Shown: one piece after another, positions 1 through 9,554 of the stretch
How positions within the stretch are numbered: the stretch's first letter is position 1
Layout: the number at the start of each line of letters is the position of its first letter
NCBI RefSeq assembly: GCF_005281345.1
Contig: NZ_SZXJ01000026.1
Span: 62,001-126,000 of the forward strand
Source of the DNA: Citrobacter sp. wls619
GTDB lineage: Bacteria > Pseudomonadota > Gammaproteobacteria > Enterobacterales > Enterobacteriaceae
Direction: 5' to 3'
DNA: 64,000 nt
The notes under the pieces: model-generated
Seen by the model: only the letters and a program-made list of their open reading frames with translations
The model's database searches: none
What the model was told of the DNA's origin: nothing
Position numbers and translations under genes: made by a program

Positions 1-261
1 ATGCATCGTCTTGTCACCGCAGAGAAATTTGATGAAAGCGCTGTGCGCGCTCAGGCCGAAAAAATGGCACAAGAACAGGTTGCCCGCCAGGTTGAAATCG
101 CCAGGGTCCGCAACCAGATGTATCGCCTGTTAACGCCCGAGCAGCAAGCGGTTTTAAATGAGAAACATGAACAACGAATGGAGCAACTGCGTGATGTTAC
201 GCAATGGCAAAAAAGCTCATCGTTGAATTTATTGAGTAGTAGCAACTCACGTTCCCAGTAG
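1..261 (+). CDS. cpxP: CpxP, periplasmic Cpx-pathway inhibitor (3' part)
   Basis: This is the C-terminal part of CpxP; the gene begins before the window and the first ATG here is an internal Met. CpxP is a small periplasmic protein that damps the CpxA sensor kinase and helps deliver misfolded proteins to DegP. The visible 86 residues carry an LTPEQ motif (about residues 44-48 of the fragment), the LTxxQ signature of the CpxP/Spy family, and end in the typical Ser/Asn-rich tail SSSNSRSQ. The complete family member is about 166 aa, so roughly half is seen. It lies upstream of fieF in the same orientation as in E. coli. The identity is clear; only the 5' end is missing. Confidence 0.95.
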   Translation: MHRLVTAEKFDESAVRAQAEKMAQEQVARQVEIARVRNQMYRLLTPEQQAVLNEKHEQRMEQLRDVTQWQKSSSLNLLSSSNSRSQ

Positions 262-269
262 TAACCCTG

Positions 270-327
270 TTTTCCTTGCCATAGACACCATCCCTGTCTT
301 CCCCCACATGATGTGGGGGTTTTTTTT
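270..327 (+). ncRNA. cpxQ: CpxQ sRNA, 3'UTR-derived from cpxP
   Basis: The cpxP 3'UTR ends in a U-rich, CCUUGCC-containing stretch followed by the terminator hairpin at 301-319 and an 8-T run. This matches the known CpxQ sRNA (about 58 nt), which RNase E releases from cpxP mRNA in Salmonella and E. coli and which acts with Hfq to repress envelope-stress targets. The coordinates come from the recalled start TTTTCCTTGCC and the end of the T-run. Processing itself cannot be seen in DNA. Confidence 0.75.
301..327 (+). terminator. Rho-independent terminator of cpxP/CpxQ
   Basis: A perfect CCCCCACA/TGTGGGGG stem with a two-base loop is followed by eight T residues, directly downstream of cpxP. Confidence 0.9.
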
Positions 328-408
328 GCCCAAAATTTGTCTCTCGGTAATTGCCTGACTGTTTTGCTTCATCCGTTATACTAGCGGCATATCCTGGCAG
401 GAGTGTTT

Positions 409-1311
409 ATGAATCAAACCTATGGGCGGCTGGTGAGCCGGGCGGCAATCGCGGCGACCGTGATGGCATCGCTGTTACTTTTGATCAAAATTTTTGCGTG
501 GTGGTACACCGGATCGGTCAGTATTCTGGCGGCATTGGTGGATTCTCTTGTCGACATTGCGGCGTCGCTCACCAATCTGCTGGTGGTGCGCTATTCGTTG
601 CAGCCAGCTGATGATGAGCACACGTTTGGGCACGGGAAAGCTGAATCTCTGGCGGCGCTGGCGCAAAGTATGTTTATTTCCGGTTCGGCGCTGTTTTTAT
701 TCCTGACCGGGATTCAGCATCTCATCCAACCGACGCCGATGAAAGATCCGGGTGTCGGGGTTGTTGTCACCGTTATTGCGTTAATTTGTACTATCATTCT
801 GGTCACGTTTCAGCGCTGGGTGGTGAAACGTACGCAAAGTCAGGCTGTACGGGCAGATATGCTTCATTATCAGTCTGATGTTATGATGAACGGTGCGATT
901 CTCGTGGCGCTTGGACTGGCCTGGTATGGTTGGCATCGTGCGGATGCCTTGTTTGCGCTCGGGATTGGCATCTATATTTTATATAGTGCATTACGCATGG
1001 GGTATGAGGCAGTGCAATCCTTGCTGGATCGCGCCTTACCCGATGAGGAACGTCAGGAAATTATTGATATAGTGACGTCATGGCCAGGGGTCAGCGGCGC
1101 TCACGATCTTCGCACGCGGCAGTCAGGGCCGACCCGCTTTATTCAGATTCATTTGGAAATGGAAGATAATCTGCCGCTCGTTCAGGCGCATTTAGTGGCT
1201 GAGCAGGTGGAGCAGGCAATTTTACGGCGTTTCCCGGGATCGGATGTGATTATTCACCAGGATCCCTGTTCAGTCGTACCCAAGGAAGGCAAGATGTTTG
1301 AGCTTTCATAA
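409..1311 (+). CDS. fieF: FieF, ferrous-iron/zinc efflux pump (CDF family)
   Basis: This is an inner-membrane cation diffusion facilitator that exports Zn2+ and Fe2+ in exchange for protons and works as a dimer. The 300-aa product matches the E. coli FieF/YiiP length. The transport-site residues are visible as Asp45 and Asp49 in LVDSLVD and as His153/Asp157 in the HYQSD motif. The cytoplasmic C-terminal domain (about 210-300) carries the ferredoxin-like metal-binding fold. The ATG at 409 is chosen over the GTG at 403 because CAGGAG lies just upstream and the family starts MNQ. The gene is monocistronic between cpxP and pfkA, as in E. coli. Confidence 0.97.
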   Translation: MNQTYGRLVSRAAIAATVMASLLLLIKIFAWWYTGSVSILAALVDSLVDIAASLTNLLVVRYSLQPADDEHTFGHGKAESLAALAQSMFISGSALFLFLTGIQHLIQPTPMKDPGVGVVVTVIALICTIILVTFQRWVVKRTQSQAVRADMLHYQSDVMMNGAILVALGLAWYGWHRADALFALGIGIYILYSALRMGYEAVQSLLDRALPDEERQEIIDIVTSWPGVSGAHDLRTRQSGPTRFIQIHLEMEDNLPLVQAHLVAEQVEQAILRRFPGSDVIIHQDPCSVVPKEGKMFELS

Positions 1312-1420
1312 TTCGTTGTAAAAAGTGAGCAGGGCCAGCATTTTGTGTATAAATTACCACCATTTGGCCTGACCTGAATCAATTCAGCAGGAAGTGATTG
1401 TTATACTATCTGCATATTCG

Positions 1421-1436
1421 TTGGATCGTTTCGATA
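1421..1436 (+). promoter_or_regulatory. Candidate Cra (FruR) site upstream of pfkA
   Basis: The sequence TTGGATCGTTTCGA resembles the Cra palindrome TGAATCG-TTCA and lies about 60 bp before pfkA. Cra repression of pfkA is established in E. coli. The match is imperfect, so this is an inference from motif and context. Confidence 0.45.
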
Positions 1437-1494
1437 TGCGGAATCGACTTCCGGCAGCAGATTTCATTTTGCATTCCAAAGTTCAGAGGTAGTC

Positions 1495-2457
1495 ATGATT
1501 AAGAAAATCGGTGTGTTGACAAGCGGCGGTGATGCGCCGGGCATGAACGCAGCAATCCGTGGTGTTGTACGTGCAGCGTTAACGGAAGGACTGGAAGTCA
1601 TGGGGATCCATGATGGCTACCTGGGTTTGTATGAAGACCGTATGGTCCAGCTTGACCGCTACAGCGTGTCCGACATGATCAACCGTGGTGGTACTTTCCT
1701 CGGTTCTGCTCGCTTCCCGGAATTCCGCGACGAAAATGTGCGTGCAGTGGCTATCGAAAATCTGAAGAAACGTGGCATCGACGCATTGGTTGTTATCGGT
1801 GGTGACGGTTCTTACATGGGTGCAAAACGCCTGACTGAAATGGGCTTCCCGTGCATCGGCTTGCCGGGCACTATCGACAACGATATTAAAGGCACCGACT
1901 ACACCATCGGTTACTTCACCGCATTGGGTACCGTCGTCGAAGCGATTGACCGTCTGCGTGATACTTCTTCTTCTCACCAGCGTATCTCCATCGTTGAAGT
2001 GATGGGTCGTTACTGCGGCGACCTGACCCTGGCTGCAGCAATTGCCGGTGGCTGTGAATTTGTTGTTGTTCCGGAAGTTGAATTTAGCCGTGACGATCTG
2101 GTTGCTGAAATCAAAGCGGGTATCGCAAAAGGTAAAAAACACGCCATTGTAGCGATCACCGAGCACATGTGTGACGTTGATGAACTGGCGCACTACATCG
2201 AGAAAGAAACGGGCCGTGAAACGCGTTCTACCGTACTGGGTCACATCCAGCGTGGTGGTTCTCCGGTTCCTTACGACCGTATTCTGGCGTCCCGAATGGG
2301 CGCATATGCTATTGAACTGCTGCTGGCAGGTCATGGCGGTCGCTGCGTCGGTATTCAGAATGAGCAACTGGTTCACCATGACATTATCGACGCTATCGAA
2401 AACATGAAGCGTCCGTTCAAAGGTGACTGGCTGGACTGCGCGAAAAAACTGTACTGA
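1495..2457 (+). CDS. pfkA: 6-phosphofructokinase isozyme I
   Basis: This cytoplasmic glycolytic enzyme phosphorylates fructose 6-phosphate with ATP to fructose 1,6-bisphosphate and is allosterically activated by ADP and inhibited by PEP. The 320-aa product has the usual length. Visible motifs are the ATP-binding [10 protein letters not shown] near the N-terminus, GGDGSYMGA around residue 103, and the catalytic GTIDNDI with Asp127 and Asp129. A GAGGTAG ribosome-binding site precedes the ATG. It is a single-gene unit between fieF and sbp, followed by a REP pair. Confidence 0.98.
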   Translation: MIKKIGVLTSGGDAPGMNAAIRGVVRAALTEGLEVMGIHDGYLGLYEDRMVQLDRYSVSDMINRGGTFLGSARFPEFRDENVRAVAIENLKKRGIDALVVIGGDGSYMGAKRLTEMGFPCIGLPGTIDNDIKGTDYTIGYFTALGTVVEAIDRLRDTSSSHQRISIVEVMGRYCGDLTLAAAIAGGCEFVVVPEVEFSRDDLVAEIKAGIAKGKKHAIVAITEHMCDVDELAHYIEKETGRETRSTVLGHIQRGGSPVPYDRILASRMGAYAIELLLAGHGGRCVGIQNEQLVHHDIIDAIENMKRPFKGDWLDCAKKLY

Positions 2458-2472
2458 TTGTATTTTTTGCGC

Positions 2473-2553
2473 GCCTGATGGCGCTACGCTAATCAGGCCT
2501 ACAGGTTGCAGAGACTTGTAGGCCGGATAAGGCGTTAGCCGCCATCCGGCAAC
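2473..2553. repeat. REP pair (BIME) between pfkA and sbp
   Basis: Two palindromic units occur: GCCTGATGGCGCTACGC with its inverted partner (2473-2498), and a GCCGGATAAGGC/GCCATCCGGC unit (2519-2553). This is the classic enterobacterial REP arrangement downstream of a gene. Confidence 0.85.
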
Positions 2554-2663
2554 CCCTCAGATTTATTCCTCGAAGTTATAGCAAATCTTTTTTTATTCTT
2601 TAATGTTTGGATCTCTTTCTGGCACGCTTTGCTCATCACAACATCACATAAGAGAGCTGGGCG

Positions 2664-3653
2664 ATGAACAAATGGGGCGTAGGGTTAACATTATTGCTGG
2701 CATCGACCAGCGTTCTGGCAAAGGATATTCAGTTACTTAACGTATCGTACGATCCAACACGTGAACTGTACGAGCAGTACAACAAAGCATTCAGCGCACA
2801 CTGGAAGCAGGAAACCGGCGATAACGTCGTTATCCGCCAGTCACACGGCGGCTCTGGTAAACAGGCGACCTCTGTCATCAACGGTATTGAAGCCGATGTC
2901 GTGACGCTGGCGCTGGCTTACGATGTGGATGCCATTGCTGAGCGTGGTCGTATCGATAAAAACTGGATTACACGCTTGCCGGACAACTCTGCGCCTTACA
3001 CCTCTACCATTGTCTTCCTGGTACGCAAAGGCAACCCAAAGCAAATTCATGACTGGAACGATCTGGTCAAACCGGGTGTGTCAGTGATTACACCAAACCC
3101 GAAAAGCTCAGGCGGCGCACGCTGGAACTATCTGGCGGCATGGGGCTACGCTCTGCACCACAACAACAACGATCAGGCCAAAGCGCAGGACTTCGTCAAA
3201 GCTCTGTTTAAAAACGTGGAAGTGCTGGATTCCGGCGCGCGGGGCTCAACCAATACCTTCGTTGAACGCGGTATCGGTGATGTGCTGATCGCGTGGGAAA
3301 ACGAAGCGCTGCTGGCAACGAATGAGTTGGGCAAAGATAAATTCGAGATAGTCACCCCAAGTGAGTCTATTCTCGCTGAGCCGACCGTTTCTGTTGTCGA
3401 CAAAGTGGTGGAAAAGAAAGATACCAAAGCGGTGGCAGAAGCTTATCTGAAGTATCTCTATTCCCCGGAAGGCCAGGAGATTGCGGCGAAAAACTACTAT
3501 CGCCCGCGTGATGCTGACGTCGCGAAGAAATACGAAAGCGCATTCCCGAAACTGAAACTGTTCACTATTGATGACGAGTTTGGCGGCTGGACGAAAGCGC
3601 AGAAAACGCATTTTTCTAACGGCGGTACCTTTGACCAGATCAGCAAACGCTAA
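2664..3653 (+). CDS. sbp: Periplasmic sulfate-binding protein
   Basis: Sbp captures sulfate (and thiosulfate) for the CysTWA ABC importer. The 329-aa product begins with a clear Sec signal peptide, cleaved after ...STSVLA at about residue 19, and then has the periplasmic binding-protein fold starting [17 protein letters not shown]. The [10 protein letters not shown] and GARGST segments are ligand-binding regions of the family. An AGAGAG ribosome-binding site precedes the ATG. It is monocistronic, as in E. coli, where it belongs to the cysteine (CysB) regulon; no CysB site is called here because that motif is too loose to read by eye. Confidence 0.97.
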   Translation: MNKWGVGLTLLLASTSVLAKDIQLLNVSYDPTRELYEQYNKAFSAHWKQETGDNVVIRQSHGGSGKQATSVINGIEADVVTLALAYDVDAIAERGRIDKNWITRLPDNSAPYTSTIVFLVRKGNPKQIHDWNDLVKPGVSVITPNPKSSGGARWNYLAAWGYALHHNNNDQAKAQDFVKALFKNVEVLDSGARGSTNTFVERGIGDVLIAWENEALLATNELGKDKFEIVTPSESILAEPTVSVVDKVVEKKDTKAVAEAYLKYLYSPEGQEIAAKNYYRPRDADVAKKYESAFPKLKLFTIDDEFGGWTKAQKTHFSNGGTFDQISKR

Positions 3654-3671
3654 AGGTTGAGGTCACGACAG

Positions 3672-3706
3672 AACCCGGTGGCATAGCGCGACCGGGTTTT
3701 TTATTT
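3672..3706 (+). terminator. Terminator of sbp
   Basis: The stem AACCCGGT/ACCGGGTT with an 11-nt loop is followed by TTTTATTT, 18 nt after the sbp stop codon. Confidence 0.85.
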
Positions 3707-3757
3707 GTCATCGTTTTGCGTTACTCTTGCGCCTCAATGGGATACAGGGAACGCGTA

Positions 3758-4507
3758 ATGAAAAAAGCAGGCTATCTTTTACTGGCGGTTATTGTGGTCG
3801 CCGCCGCTGCGGGCATAGGGTACTGGAAATTTAGCGGTAACCCGGACGCGTTACGCCAGATAGTCCTTGAGCAATGCCTGCCACATCAGCTGCAGCAGCA
3901 CGATCCCGCGCCGTGTACTGAAGTTAAACCCGATGCCGGATATGTGGTGTTCAAAGACCGTAACGGTCCGCTGCAATATCTGTTGATGCCGACTTACCGT
4001 ATCAATGGTACGGAAAGCCCGCTGCTGTTGGAATCAGGCACGCCGAACTTCTTCTGGCTAGCCTGGCAGGCACGTAGTTTTATGAGTCAAAAATACGGCC
4101 AGGAGATCCCTGATAAGGCGGTATCGCTGACAATAAACTCACGTACCGGGCGTACGCAAAATCACTTTCACATTCATATCTCCTGCCTGCGGCCCGACGT
4201 CAGAACGCAACTGGATGACAATATGGCGAAAATCAGCACTCGCTGGCTGCCTTTACCTGGTGGGCTGCGCGGGCATGAATATCTGGCGCGTCGTGTGACG
4301 GAAAACGAACTGGCGCAGCGCAGCCCGTTTATGATGCTGGCTGAAGAGGTGCCGGGTGCGCGTGAGCGAATGGGAAGCTATGCGCTGGCGATGGTGCGTC
4401 AAAGCGACGAATCCTTTGTCCTGCTGGCGACTCAGCGTGACCTGCTGTCGCTGAATCTCGCCTCCTCTGAGGAAATCCAGGATCATCAATGTGATATTCT
4501 GCGTTAG
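3758..4507 (+). CDS. cdh: CDP-diacylglycerol diphosphatase
   Basis: Cdh hydrolyses CDP-diacylglycerol to phosphatidate and CMP at the inner membrane. The 249-aa product starts with a single N-terminal hydrophobic segment ([18 protein letters not shown]), which anchors it with its catalytic part in the periplasm. The HIT-superfamily-like HFHIHISC motif lies near residue 145. The start at 3758 (MKKAG) is preceded by CAGGGAACG and matches the family; an upstream in-frame ATG at 3716 would add 14 untypical residues. E. coli has tpiA next; here two transporter genes intervene. Confidence 0.95.
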   Translation: MKKAGYLLLAVIVVAAAAGIGYWKFSGNPDALRQIVLEQCLPHQLQQHDPAPCTEVKPDAGYVVFKDRNGPLQYLLMPTYRINGTESPLLLESGTPNFFWLAWQARSFMSQKYGQEIPDKAVSLTINSRTGRTQNHFHIHISCLRPDVRTQLDDNMAKISTRWLPLPGGLRGHEYLARRVTENELAQRSPFMMLAEEVPGARERMGSYALAMVRQSDESFVLLATQRDLLSLNLASSEEIQDHQCDILR

Positions 4508-4580
4508 CCCCCCTTAATCTGGCGTTTACTCTCTTTGCCTGTCCCCGTATTCTTGTTGAAAAAAACAACAGGAGACAGGC

Positions 4581-5885
4581 ATGTCGCTCTGGCTTTCACA
4601 CCCTCTGTTTATTCCCTCTCTGGTGGTCGGCGTCACCATTTTACTTTGGGCAACATCGCTGTTGCCGGAATTTATCACGGCGCTGCTTTTCTTTGCCGTG
4701 GCGATGGTGGCCAAAATTGCGCCACCGGATGTCATCTTTGGTGGCTTTGCCTCATCGGCGTTCTGGCTGGTCTTCAGTGGTTTTGTGCTGGGCATCGCGA
4801 TTCGTAAAACGGGGCTGGCGGACCGGGCGGCGAGGGCATTGTCGTCAAGACTGACAGACTCCTGGCCATTAATGGTCGCGAGCGTAGTGCTATTGAGTTA
4901 CGCGCTGGCGTTCGTCATGCCGTCTAACATGGGACGTATTGCGCTGCTGATGCCGATTGTGGCGGCGATGGCGAAACGGGCTGGAATTAACGACGGCACG
5001 CGTGCCTGGTATGGTCTGGCGCTTGCCGTCGGTTTTGGTACCTTCCAGCTTTCCGCCACGATCTTACCTGCTAACGTACCAAACCTGGTGATGAGTGGCG
5101 CAGCGGAAGGTTCCTGGGGTATCCACTTGAATTATCTTCCCTATTTGCTGCTGCATACACCCGTGCTGGGTTGGCTAAAAGGTGCGGTGCTCATTGCTCT
5201 TATCTGCTGGCTGTTTCCCGGCCAACCTCATGCGCCGCGCGATCTGACGCCGCCTGAACCAATGAGTCGTGATGAAAAACGTCTGGCCTGGATGTTAGCG
5301 GTGGTGCTGTTTCTGTGGGTCAGCGAAAGCTGGCATGGTGTGGGACCAGCATGGACCGGGCTGGTGGCGGCGGTGATTACGCTGTTGCCGCGCGTAGGAT
5401 TTATTAATGGCGAAGAATTTTCCAGTGGGGTGAATATCCGTACCTGCATTTACGTGGCGGGTATTCTGGGGCTGGCCATCACCGTGACGCAGACCGGTAT
5501 CGGTAGCGCGGTAGGCGAGGCGCTGTTACAGGTGATGCCGCTGGATGCGGACAAACCGTTTACCAGCTTCCTTGCATTGACCGGCATTACCACCGCGCTC
5601 AATTTCATCATGACGGCGAACGGCGTTCCGGCACTGTATACCACACTGGCACAAAGCTTTTCAGATGCGACCGGCTTCCCGCTACTCTCGGTAATTATGA
5701 TTCAGGTACTGGGCTATTCCACACCGCTATTGCCGTATCAGGCATCACCGATTGTGGTGGCAATGGCGTTAGGAAAAGTACCGGCAAGAGCTGGAATGCT
5801 GCTGTGTATCACGCTGGCGGCGGCAACGTATCTGATACTGCTGCCGCTGGATTATCTGTGGTTTAGCGTGTTGGGGAAATTATAG
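4581..5885 (+). CDS. SLC13/DASS-family anion transporter, short form
   Basis: This is a very hydrophobic 434-aa polytopic membrane protein with about 11-12 predicted membrane segments. Family-like features are the helical-hairpin region around MPSNMGRIALLMPIV (about 113-127) and a second repeat near TANGVPALYTTLAQSF. Both resemble the paired substrate- and sodium-binding loops of divalent anion:Na+ symporters (DASS, SLC13). The substrate is probably a di- or tricarboxylate or an inorganic anion, but the sequence does not say which. An ACAGGAGACAGGC ribosome-binding site precedes the ATG. E. coli K-12 lacks this gene between cdh and tpiA. No enzyme or regulator gene accompanies it. Confidence 0.8.
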   Translation: MSLWLSHPLFIPSLVVGVTILLWATSLLPEFITALLFFAVAMVAKIAPPDVIFGGFASSAFWLVFSGFVLGIAIRKTGLADRAARALSSRLTDSWPLMVASVVLLSYALAFVMPSNMGRIALLMPIVAAMAKRAGINDGTRAWYGLALAVGFGTFQLSATILPANVPNLVMSGAAEGSWGIHLNYLPYLLLHTPVLGWLKGAVLIALICWLFPGQPHAPRDLTPPEPMSRDEKRLAWMLAVVLFLWVSESWHGVGPAWTGLVAAVITLLPRVGFINGEEFSSGVNIRTCIYVAGILGLAITVTQTGIGSAVGEALLQVMPLDADKPFTSFLALTGITTALNFIMTANGVPALYTTLAQSFSDATGFPLLSVIMIQVLGYSTPLLPYQASPIVVAMALGKVPARAGMLLCITLAAATYLILLPLDYLWFSVLGKL

Positions 5886-5998
5886 TTGTATCGGAATGTT
5901 AATTTTTTGTTTTGTGAGTGGGTGAATTGTATTATGCGCACCGATATTGGTTAATACCTGAGCGCATAATTGCGTGCTGGAAACTCAAGGATTGATTC

Positions 5999-7471
5999 AT
6001 GGACAGATTGACCCCCATTCGCTGTTGGCCTGCCATCATCTCGATTGTTATTACGCTGACCATCTGGTTTGTTATCCCATGTCCAGCAGATGTCACCCCC
6101 GAGGCGTGGCATCTGCTGGCGTTATTTATCGGTACTATCGCGGCAATTATTGGTAAAGCCATGCCTATCGGCGCGATTGCGATTGTGGCAATTATGCTGG
6201 TAGCCATGACCGGCGTGACGCACCCCGGTAAACCCACCGCGGCGCTGAGCGATGCGTTAAGTGGCTTCTCCAACCAGCTTATCTGGCTGATCGGCATCTC
6301 GATTATGTTGTCGCAAAGCTTGTTGAAAACGGGGCTGGGCGCGCGTATCGGCTATGGGTTTATTGCTTTGTTTGGCAAACGAACGTTGGGTATCGCCTGG
6401 GCGCTAACGCTGGCAGAAACGCTGATAGCCCCCGTAACCCCAAGCAATACCGCGCGCGGTGGCGGTATTATTCACCCGGTGATGCGGGCGATTGCGGAAA
6501 GTCTGGGCTCTCAACCCGGTGACAAAGAAAACGGCGCTACAGGTCGTTACCTGGCGCTGGTGAACTACAACATTAACCCGATCAGTTCGGCGATGTTTAT
6601 TACCGCTACCGCGCCAAACCCGCTTATTGTGAGTTTTTTGACCAAAGGGACGGATGGGGTGCTGAATATGACCTGGGGAATGTGGGCGATTGCGGCGCTT
6701 CTTCCTGCCGTTGTCTCCCTGGTCGTGATGCCTATTGTCATCTGGTGGCTCTATCCGCCCGCTATTACACGCACACCGAATGCGCCAGAGTTTGCCCGGG
6801 AAAAACTGGGGGCACTCGGTCCGTTGTCGCTGGCTGAAAAAATCACCCTCGCGGTTTTCGCTTTGCTGCTCTGCCTGTGGGCGGGGGTACCTGCCATGCT
6901 GATGGGCAGTACCTGGGCCGTTAACCCCACCAGTGCGGCGCTCATTGGCTTGTCTGTTCTGTTAGTGACAGGGGTATTGAGTTGGGACGATATCCTTAAA
7001 TGTCGCGGTGCATGGGATACGATAGTCTGGTTTGCCGCACTGGTTATGATGGCGGATTTTCTCAGCAAACTGGGTCTGGTGGGGTGGCTGGCGACGAGCG
7101 TTGGTAGTGCAATTGACCATCTCGGCGTGCACTGGAGTATCGCCACGCTGTTGCTGATCCTGCTTTATGTCTATTCACACTACTTTTTCGCCAGTACCAC
7201 TGCACATATCACGGCCATGTTCGCGGCTTTCTTCGCTGCCGGATTAGGCCTCGGTGCTCCACCGGCGCTGCTCGGTCTGATGCTGGGCTTCTCCTCCTCG
7301 TTGATGATGTCGCTCACGCACTATGGTACAGGGACTGCGCCAATCATCTTTGGTTCGGGTTACGTTACACTGGCTGAGTGGTGGAAAACGGGGCTGGTGA
7401 TGAGCGTGGTCAACCTGACCATCTGGGGTGTCACGGGGGCCTTCTGGTGGCACTGGCTGGGATACTGGTAA
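5999..7471 (+). CDS. DASS-family carboxylate antiporter, CitT/TtdT-like
   Basis: This is a 490-aa inner-membrane transporter of the divalent anion:Na+ symporter superfamily, close in length to CitT and TtdT (about 487 aa). The SNTARGGG motif (around residues 150-157) is typical of the CitT/TtdT/YbhI branch, which exchanges citrate, tartrate or other dicarboxylates for succinate. A second binding loop is visible at THYGTGTAPIIFGSGYV near the C-terminus. It lies 113 nt after the shorter DASS gene and in the same direction, so the pair may be co-transcribed or a duplicated accessory module. The specificity is unknown. The ATG is preceded by a weak CAAGG. Confidence 0.85.
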   Translation: MDRLTPIRCWPAIISIVITLTIWFVIPCPADVTPEAWHLLALFIGTIAAIIGKAMPIGAIAIVAIMLVAMTGVTHPGKPTAALSDALSGFSNQLIWLIGISIMLSQSLLKTGLGARIGYGFIALFGKRTLGIAWALTLAETLIAPVTPSNTARGGGIIHPVMRAIAESLGSQPGDKENGATGRYLALVNYNINPISSAMFITATAPNPLIVSFLTKGTDGVLNMTWGMWAIAALLPAVVSLVVMPIVIWWLYPPAITRTPNAPEFAREKLGALGPLSLAEKITLAVFALLLCLWAGVPAMLMGSTWAVNPTSAALIGLSVLLVTGVLSWDDILKCRGAWDTIVWFAALVMMADFLSKLGLVGWLATSVGSAIDHLGVHWSIATLLLILLYVYSHYFFASTTAHITAMFAAFFAAGLGLGAPPALLGLMLGFSSSLMMSLTHYGTGTAPIIFGSGYVTLAEWWKTGLVMSVVNLTIWGVTGAFWWHWLGYW

Positions 7472-7487
7472 AGCGGGTAGGTATAAG

Positions 7488-7510
7488 AAGGGGAGCGATG
7501 CTCCCCTTTT
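7488..7510. terminator. Bidirectional terminator between the DASS gene and tpiA
   Basis: The perfect stem AAGGGGAGC/GCTCCCCTT with a three-base loop, A/T-flanked on both sides, sits between convergent genes and can serve both strands. Confidence 0.85.
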
Positions 7511-7516
7511 AACAAC

Positions 7517-8284
7517 TTAGGCCTGTTTAGCGGCTTCAGCGGCTTTAACGATCACGGCGAAAGCGTCTGCTTTCAGAGATGCACCGCCAACCAGCGCGCC
7601 GTCGATGTCCGGCTGAGCGAACAGTTCAGCAGCGTTAGCGGCGTTTACGGAACCGCCGTACTGGATGATCACTTGTTCAGCGATTTTCGCATCAGCTTTA
7701 GCAATGTGGTCACGGATGAATTTGTGGACTGCCTGAGCCTGAGCAGGCGTTGCAGATTTACCGGTACCGATAGCCCATACAGGTTCGTAAGCGATAACCA
7801 CGCCTTCGAATGCTGCTGCGCCCTGAGTTTTCAGTACCGCGTCAATCTGGCGTGCGCAAACCTCTTCAGTTTTACCTGCTTCGTTTTCTGCTTCGGTTTC
7901 ACCGATGCACAGAACCGGCGTCAGACCCTGCTCTTTCAGCACAGCGAATTTCTTCGCGATCAGCTCGTCAGACTCTTTGTGGTAAGTACGACGCTCAGAG
8001 TGACCGATAATGATGTACTGCGCGCCGATATCTTTCAGCATTTCAGCGCTTGTTTCACCGGTGAATGCGCCAGACAGGTTCAGGTCAACGTTCTGCGCGC
8101 CCAGAATGATGTGGCTACCGGCAGCGGCGTGTTTCGCCAGGTCGATATACATTTCCGGTGGAGCGATTGCTACTGCACAGCCAGCAACGCCAGCCAGTTC
8201 TTTACGCAGGTTAGCAACCAGTTCGTTTACCATGTGGCGGCTGCCGTTCAGTTTCCAGTTACCCATCACTAAAGGATGTCGCAT
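7517..8284 (-). CDS. tpiA: Triosephosphate isomerase
   Basis: TpiA interconverts glyceraldehyde 3-phosphate and dihydroxyacetone phosphate in glycolysis and gluconeogenesis; it is a cytoplasmic TIM-barrel dimer. The 255-aa protein has standard length and shows all catalytic motifs: Lys11 in GNWKLNG, the electrophile His in IGHSERR, and the base Glu in [11 protein letters not shown], plus the phosphate-binding YGGSVN and GALVGGASL. It is transcribed leftward towards the inserted transporters. The start is preceded by GAGAAATGAAATG-type leader sequence. Confidence 0.98.
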   Translation of the reverse strand: MRHPLVMGNWKLNGSRHMVNELVANLRKELAGVAGCAVAIAPPEMYIDLAKHAAAGSHIILGAQNVDLNLSGAFTGETSAEMLKDIGAQYIIIGHSERRTYHKESDELIAKKFAVLKEQGLTPVLCIGETEAENEAGKTEEVCARQIDAVLKTQGAAAFEGVVIAYEPVWAIGTGKSATPAQAQAVHKFIRDHIAKADAKIAEQVIIQYGGSVNAANAAELFAQPDIDGALVGGASLKADAFAVIVKAAEAAKQA

Positions 8285-8395
8285 TTCATTTCTCCACGCT
8301 TGTCAGCGAATTAAGGAAGATGGCCGCCCATCAGGGCAGCATGGTCTGTGAAACAGTATAGAGATTCGTCTGCGGAAAGGCTTTGCTTTTTGTCA

Positions 8396-8995
8396 TCAAT
8401 TCGCTTTCTCAAGACTTTCTGATAGTGCCAGCTTAATCGGTTCAACAGCGAAGGTCAGCCCCTTTTCGCCGTTATCTGCAACAACATAGCGAATTGCGCC
8501 TTCCGTTTCGGCGTAATAGCGCTTACCTTTGCCGGCAGCGAGCAGTTTTTGCAGCTTTTTCTGGCTTTGCTCTTTTGTCAGTAGCGGCGCGACGGTGCGA
8601 ATGACGGCGGTCATGTATTCCAGCGCTTTCGCTTTGGCCGCCTTTTGTTCTGGCCCCTGAATCGGCAGCCAGGTTATCTGCATGCTTTTGATTTTTAAGG
8701 TGCCGCGTTCAAGGGCGGAGGACGCGTACAGGTTTTCATTGATTTTACTGGCGGCACGGGTGAGATTTGCCCGATCGCGGCTGCTGTCGATGGCACGGAA
8801 TTCATTCAGAATAAGCTTCGGATTCTGCGTATTAAAGTTTTCGCGAAACTGGCTAATCGACAGGTCAAAGGTCGGCGCACCCGCCAGTAAATAGGGGGCC
8901 GTAGTTGCCGTCGATGGCGCTTCCGCCAGTACCGCTGTGCTCGCGGTTAAGGCTGAAAACAATAATAAAAACAGTGTCAATCCTTGCTTCATCAA
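8396..8995 (-). CDS. yiiQ: YiiQ, secreted DUF1454 protein
   Basis: This is a 199-aa protein of unknown function with a clear Sec signal peptide (TLFLLLFSALTASTAVLAEA, cleavage after about residue 24), so it is expected in the periplasm. The mature part is hydrophilic with no recognisable catalytic motif. Length and position between tpiA and yiiR match E. coli YiiQ. It is transcribed in the same direction as tpiA, 111 nt upstream of it, and divergently from yiiR. Confidence 0.93.
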   Translation of the reverse strand: MMKQGLTLFLLLFSALTASTAVLAEAPSTATTAPYLLAGAPTFDLSISQFRENFNTQNPKLILNEFRAIDSSRDRANLTRAASKINENLYASSALERGTLKIKSMQITWLPIQGPEQKAAKAKALEYMTAVIRTVAPLLTKEQSQKKLQKLLAAGKGKRYYAETEGAIRYVVADNGEKGLTFAVEPIKLALSESLEKAN

Positions 8996-9092
8996 TCGTA
9001 CCTTTCATTCTCACTGCTCACGATTAAAACGGTAACCGTCGGGCTTGTCAAAAGGGTAAACTGTTCTGGAAGGTAATAATAAAGGAATCTAC

Positions 9093-9521
9093 ATGACCAT
9101 ACAGCAGTGGTTATTCTCATTTAAAGGGCGTCTTGGACGCCGTGATTTCTGGATTTGGATCGGTCTGTGGATTGTCGGAATGCTGGTTTTGTTTTCGCTG
9201 GCGAGTAAACAATTGCTCGATATCCAGACGGCGGCATTTTGTCTGGTCTGTCTGCTGTGGCCGACGGCTGCAGTCACAGTAAAACGTCTGCATGATCGGG
9301 GTCGCTCCGGCGCGTGGGCGTTCCTGATGATTCTTGCATGGATGCTGCTGGCCGGAAACTGGGCAGTATTGCCCGGTGTCTGGCAATGGGCGGTAGGCCG
9401 CTTTGTACCGACGCTGATTCTGGTGGGTATGCTTATCGATCTGGGCGCGTTCGTTGGCACCCAGGACGCAAATAAATACGGTAAGGACACGCAGGACGTA
9501 AAATACAGAGCTGACTCGTAG
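9093..9521 (+). CDS. yiiR: YiiR, DUF805 inner-membrane protein
   Basis: This 142-aa protein has about four membrane segments. It starts MTIQQWLFSFKGRLGRRDFW, the usual DUF805 opening with its G-R-x-G-R-RDFW core, and contains the family motif KRLHDRGRSGAW (about 67-78). The function is unknown. The start has AAAGGAATCTAC upstream. Gene order matches E. coli. It ends just before a REP element. Confidence 0.93.
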   Translation: MTIQQWLFSFKGRLGRRDFWIWIGLWIVGMLVLFSLASKQLLDIQTAAFCLVCLLWPTAAVTVKRLHDRGRSGAWAFLMILAWMLLAGNWAVLPGVWQWAVGRFVPTLILVGMLIDLGAFVGTQDANKYGKDTQDVKYRADS

Positions 9522-9550
9522 GCCGGATAAGCGTGAGCGCCATCCGGCAA
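9519..9550. repeat. REP element after yiiR
   Basis: A single GCCGGATAAGCG/CGCCATCCGGC palindrome sits between the convergent yiiR and fpr genes. Confidence 0.8.
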
Positions 9551-9554
9551 GCCC

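Noticed and set aside
1579-2379. 266-aa open frame on the minus strand opposite pfkA
   Set aside because: It is a shadow of the strongly codon-biased pfkA gene. It has no ribosome-binding site and no recognisable domain.
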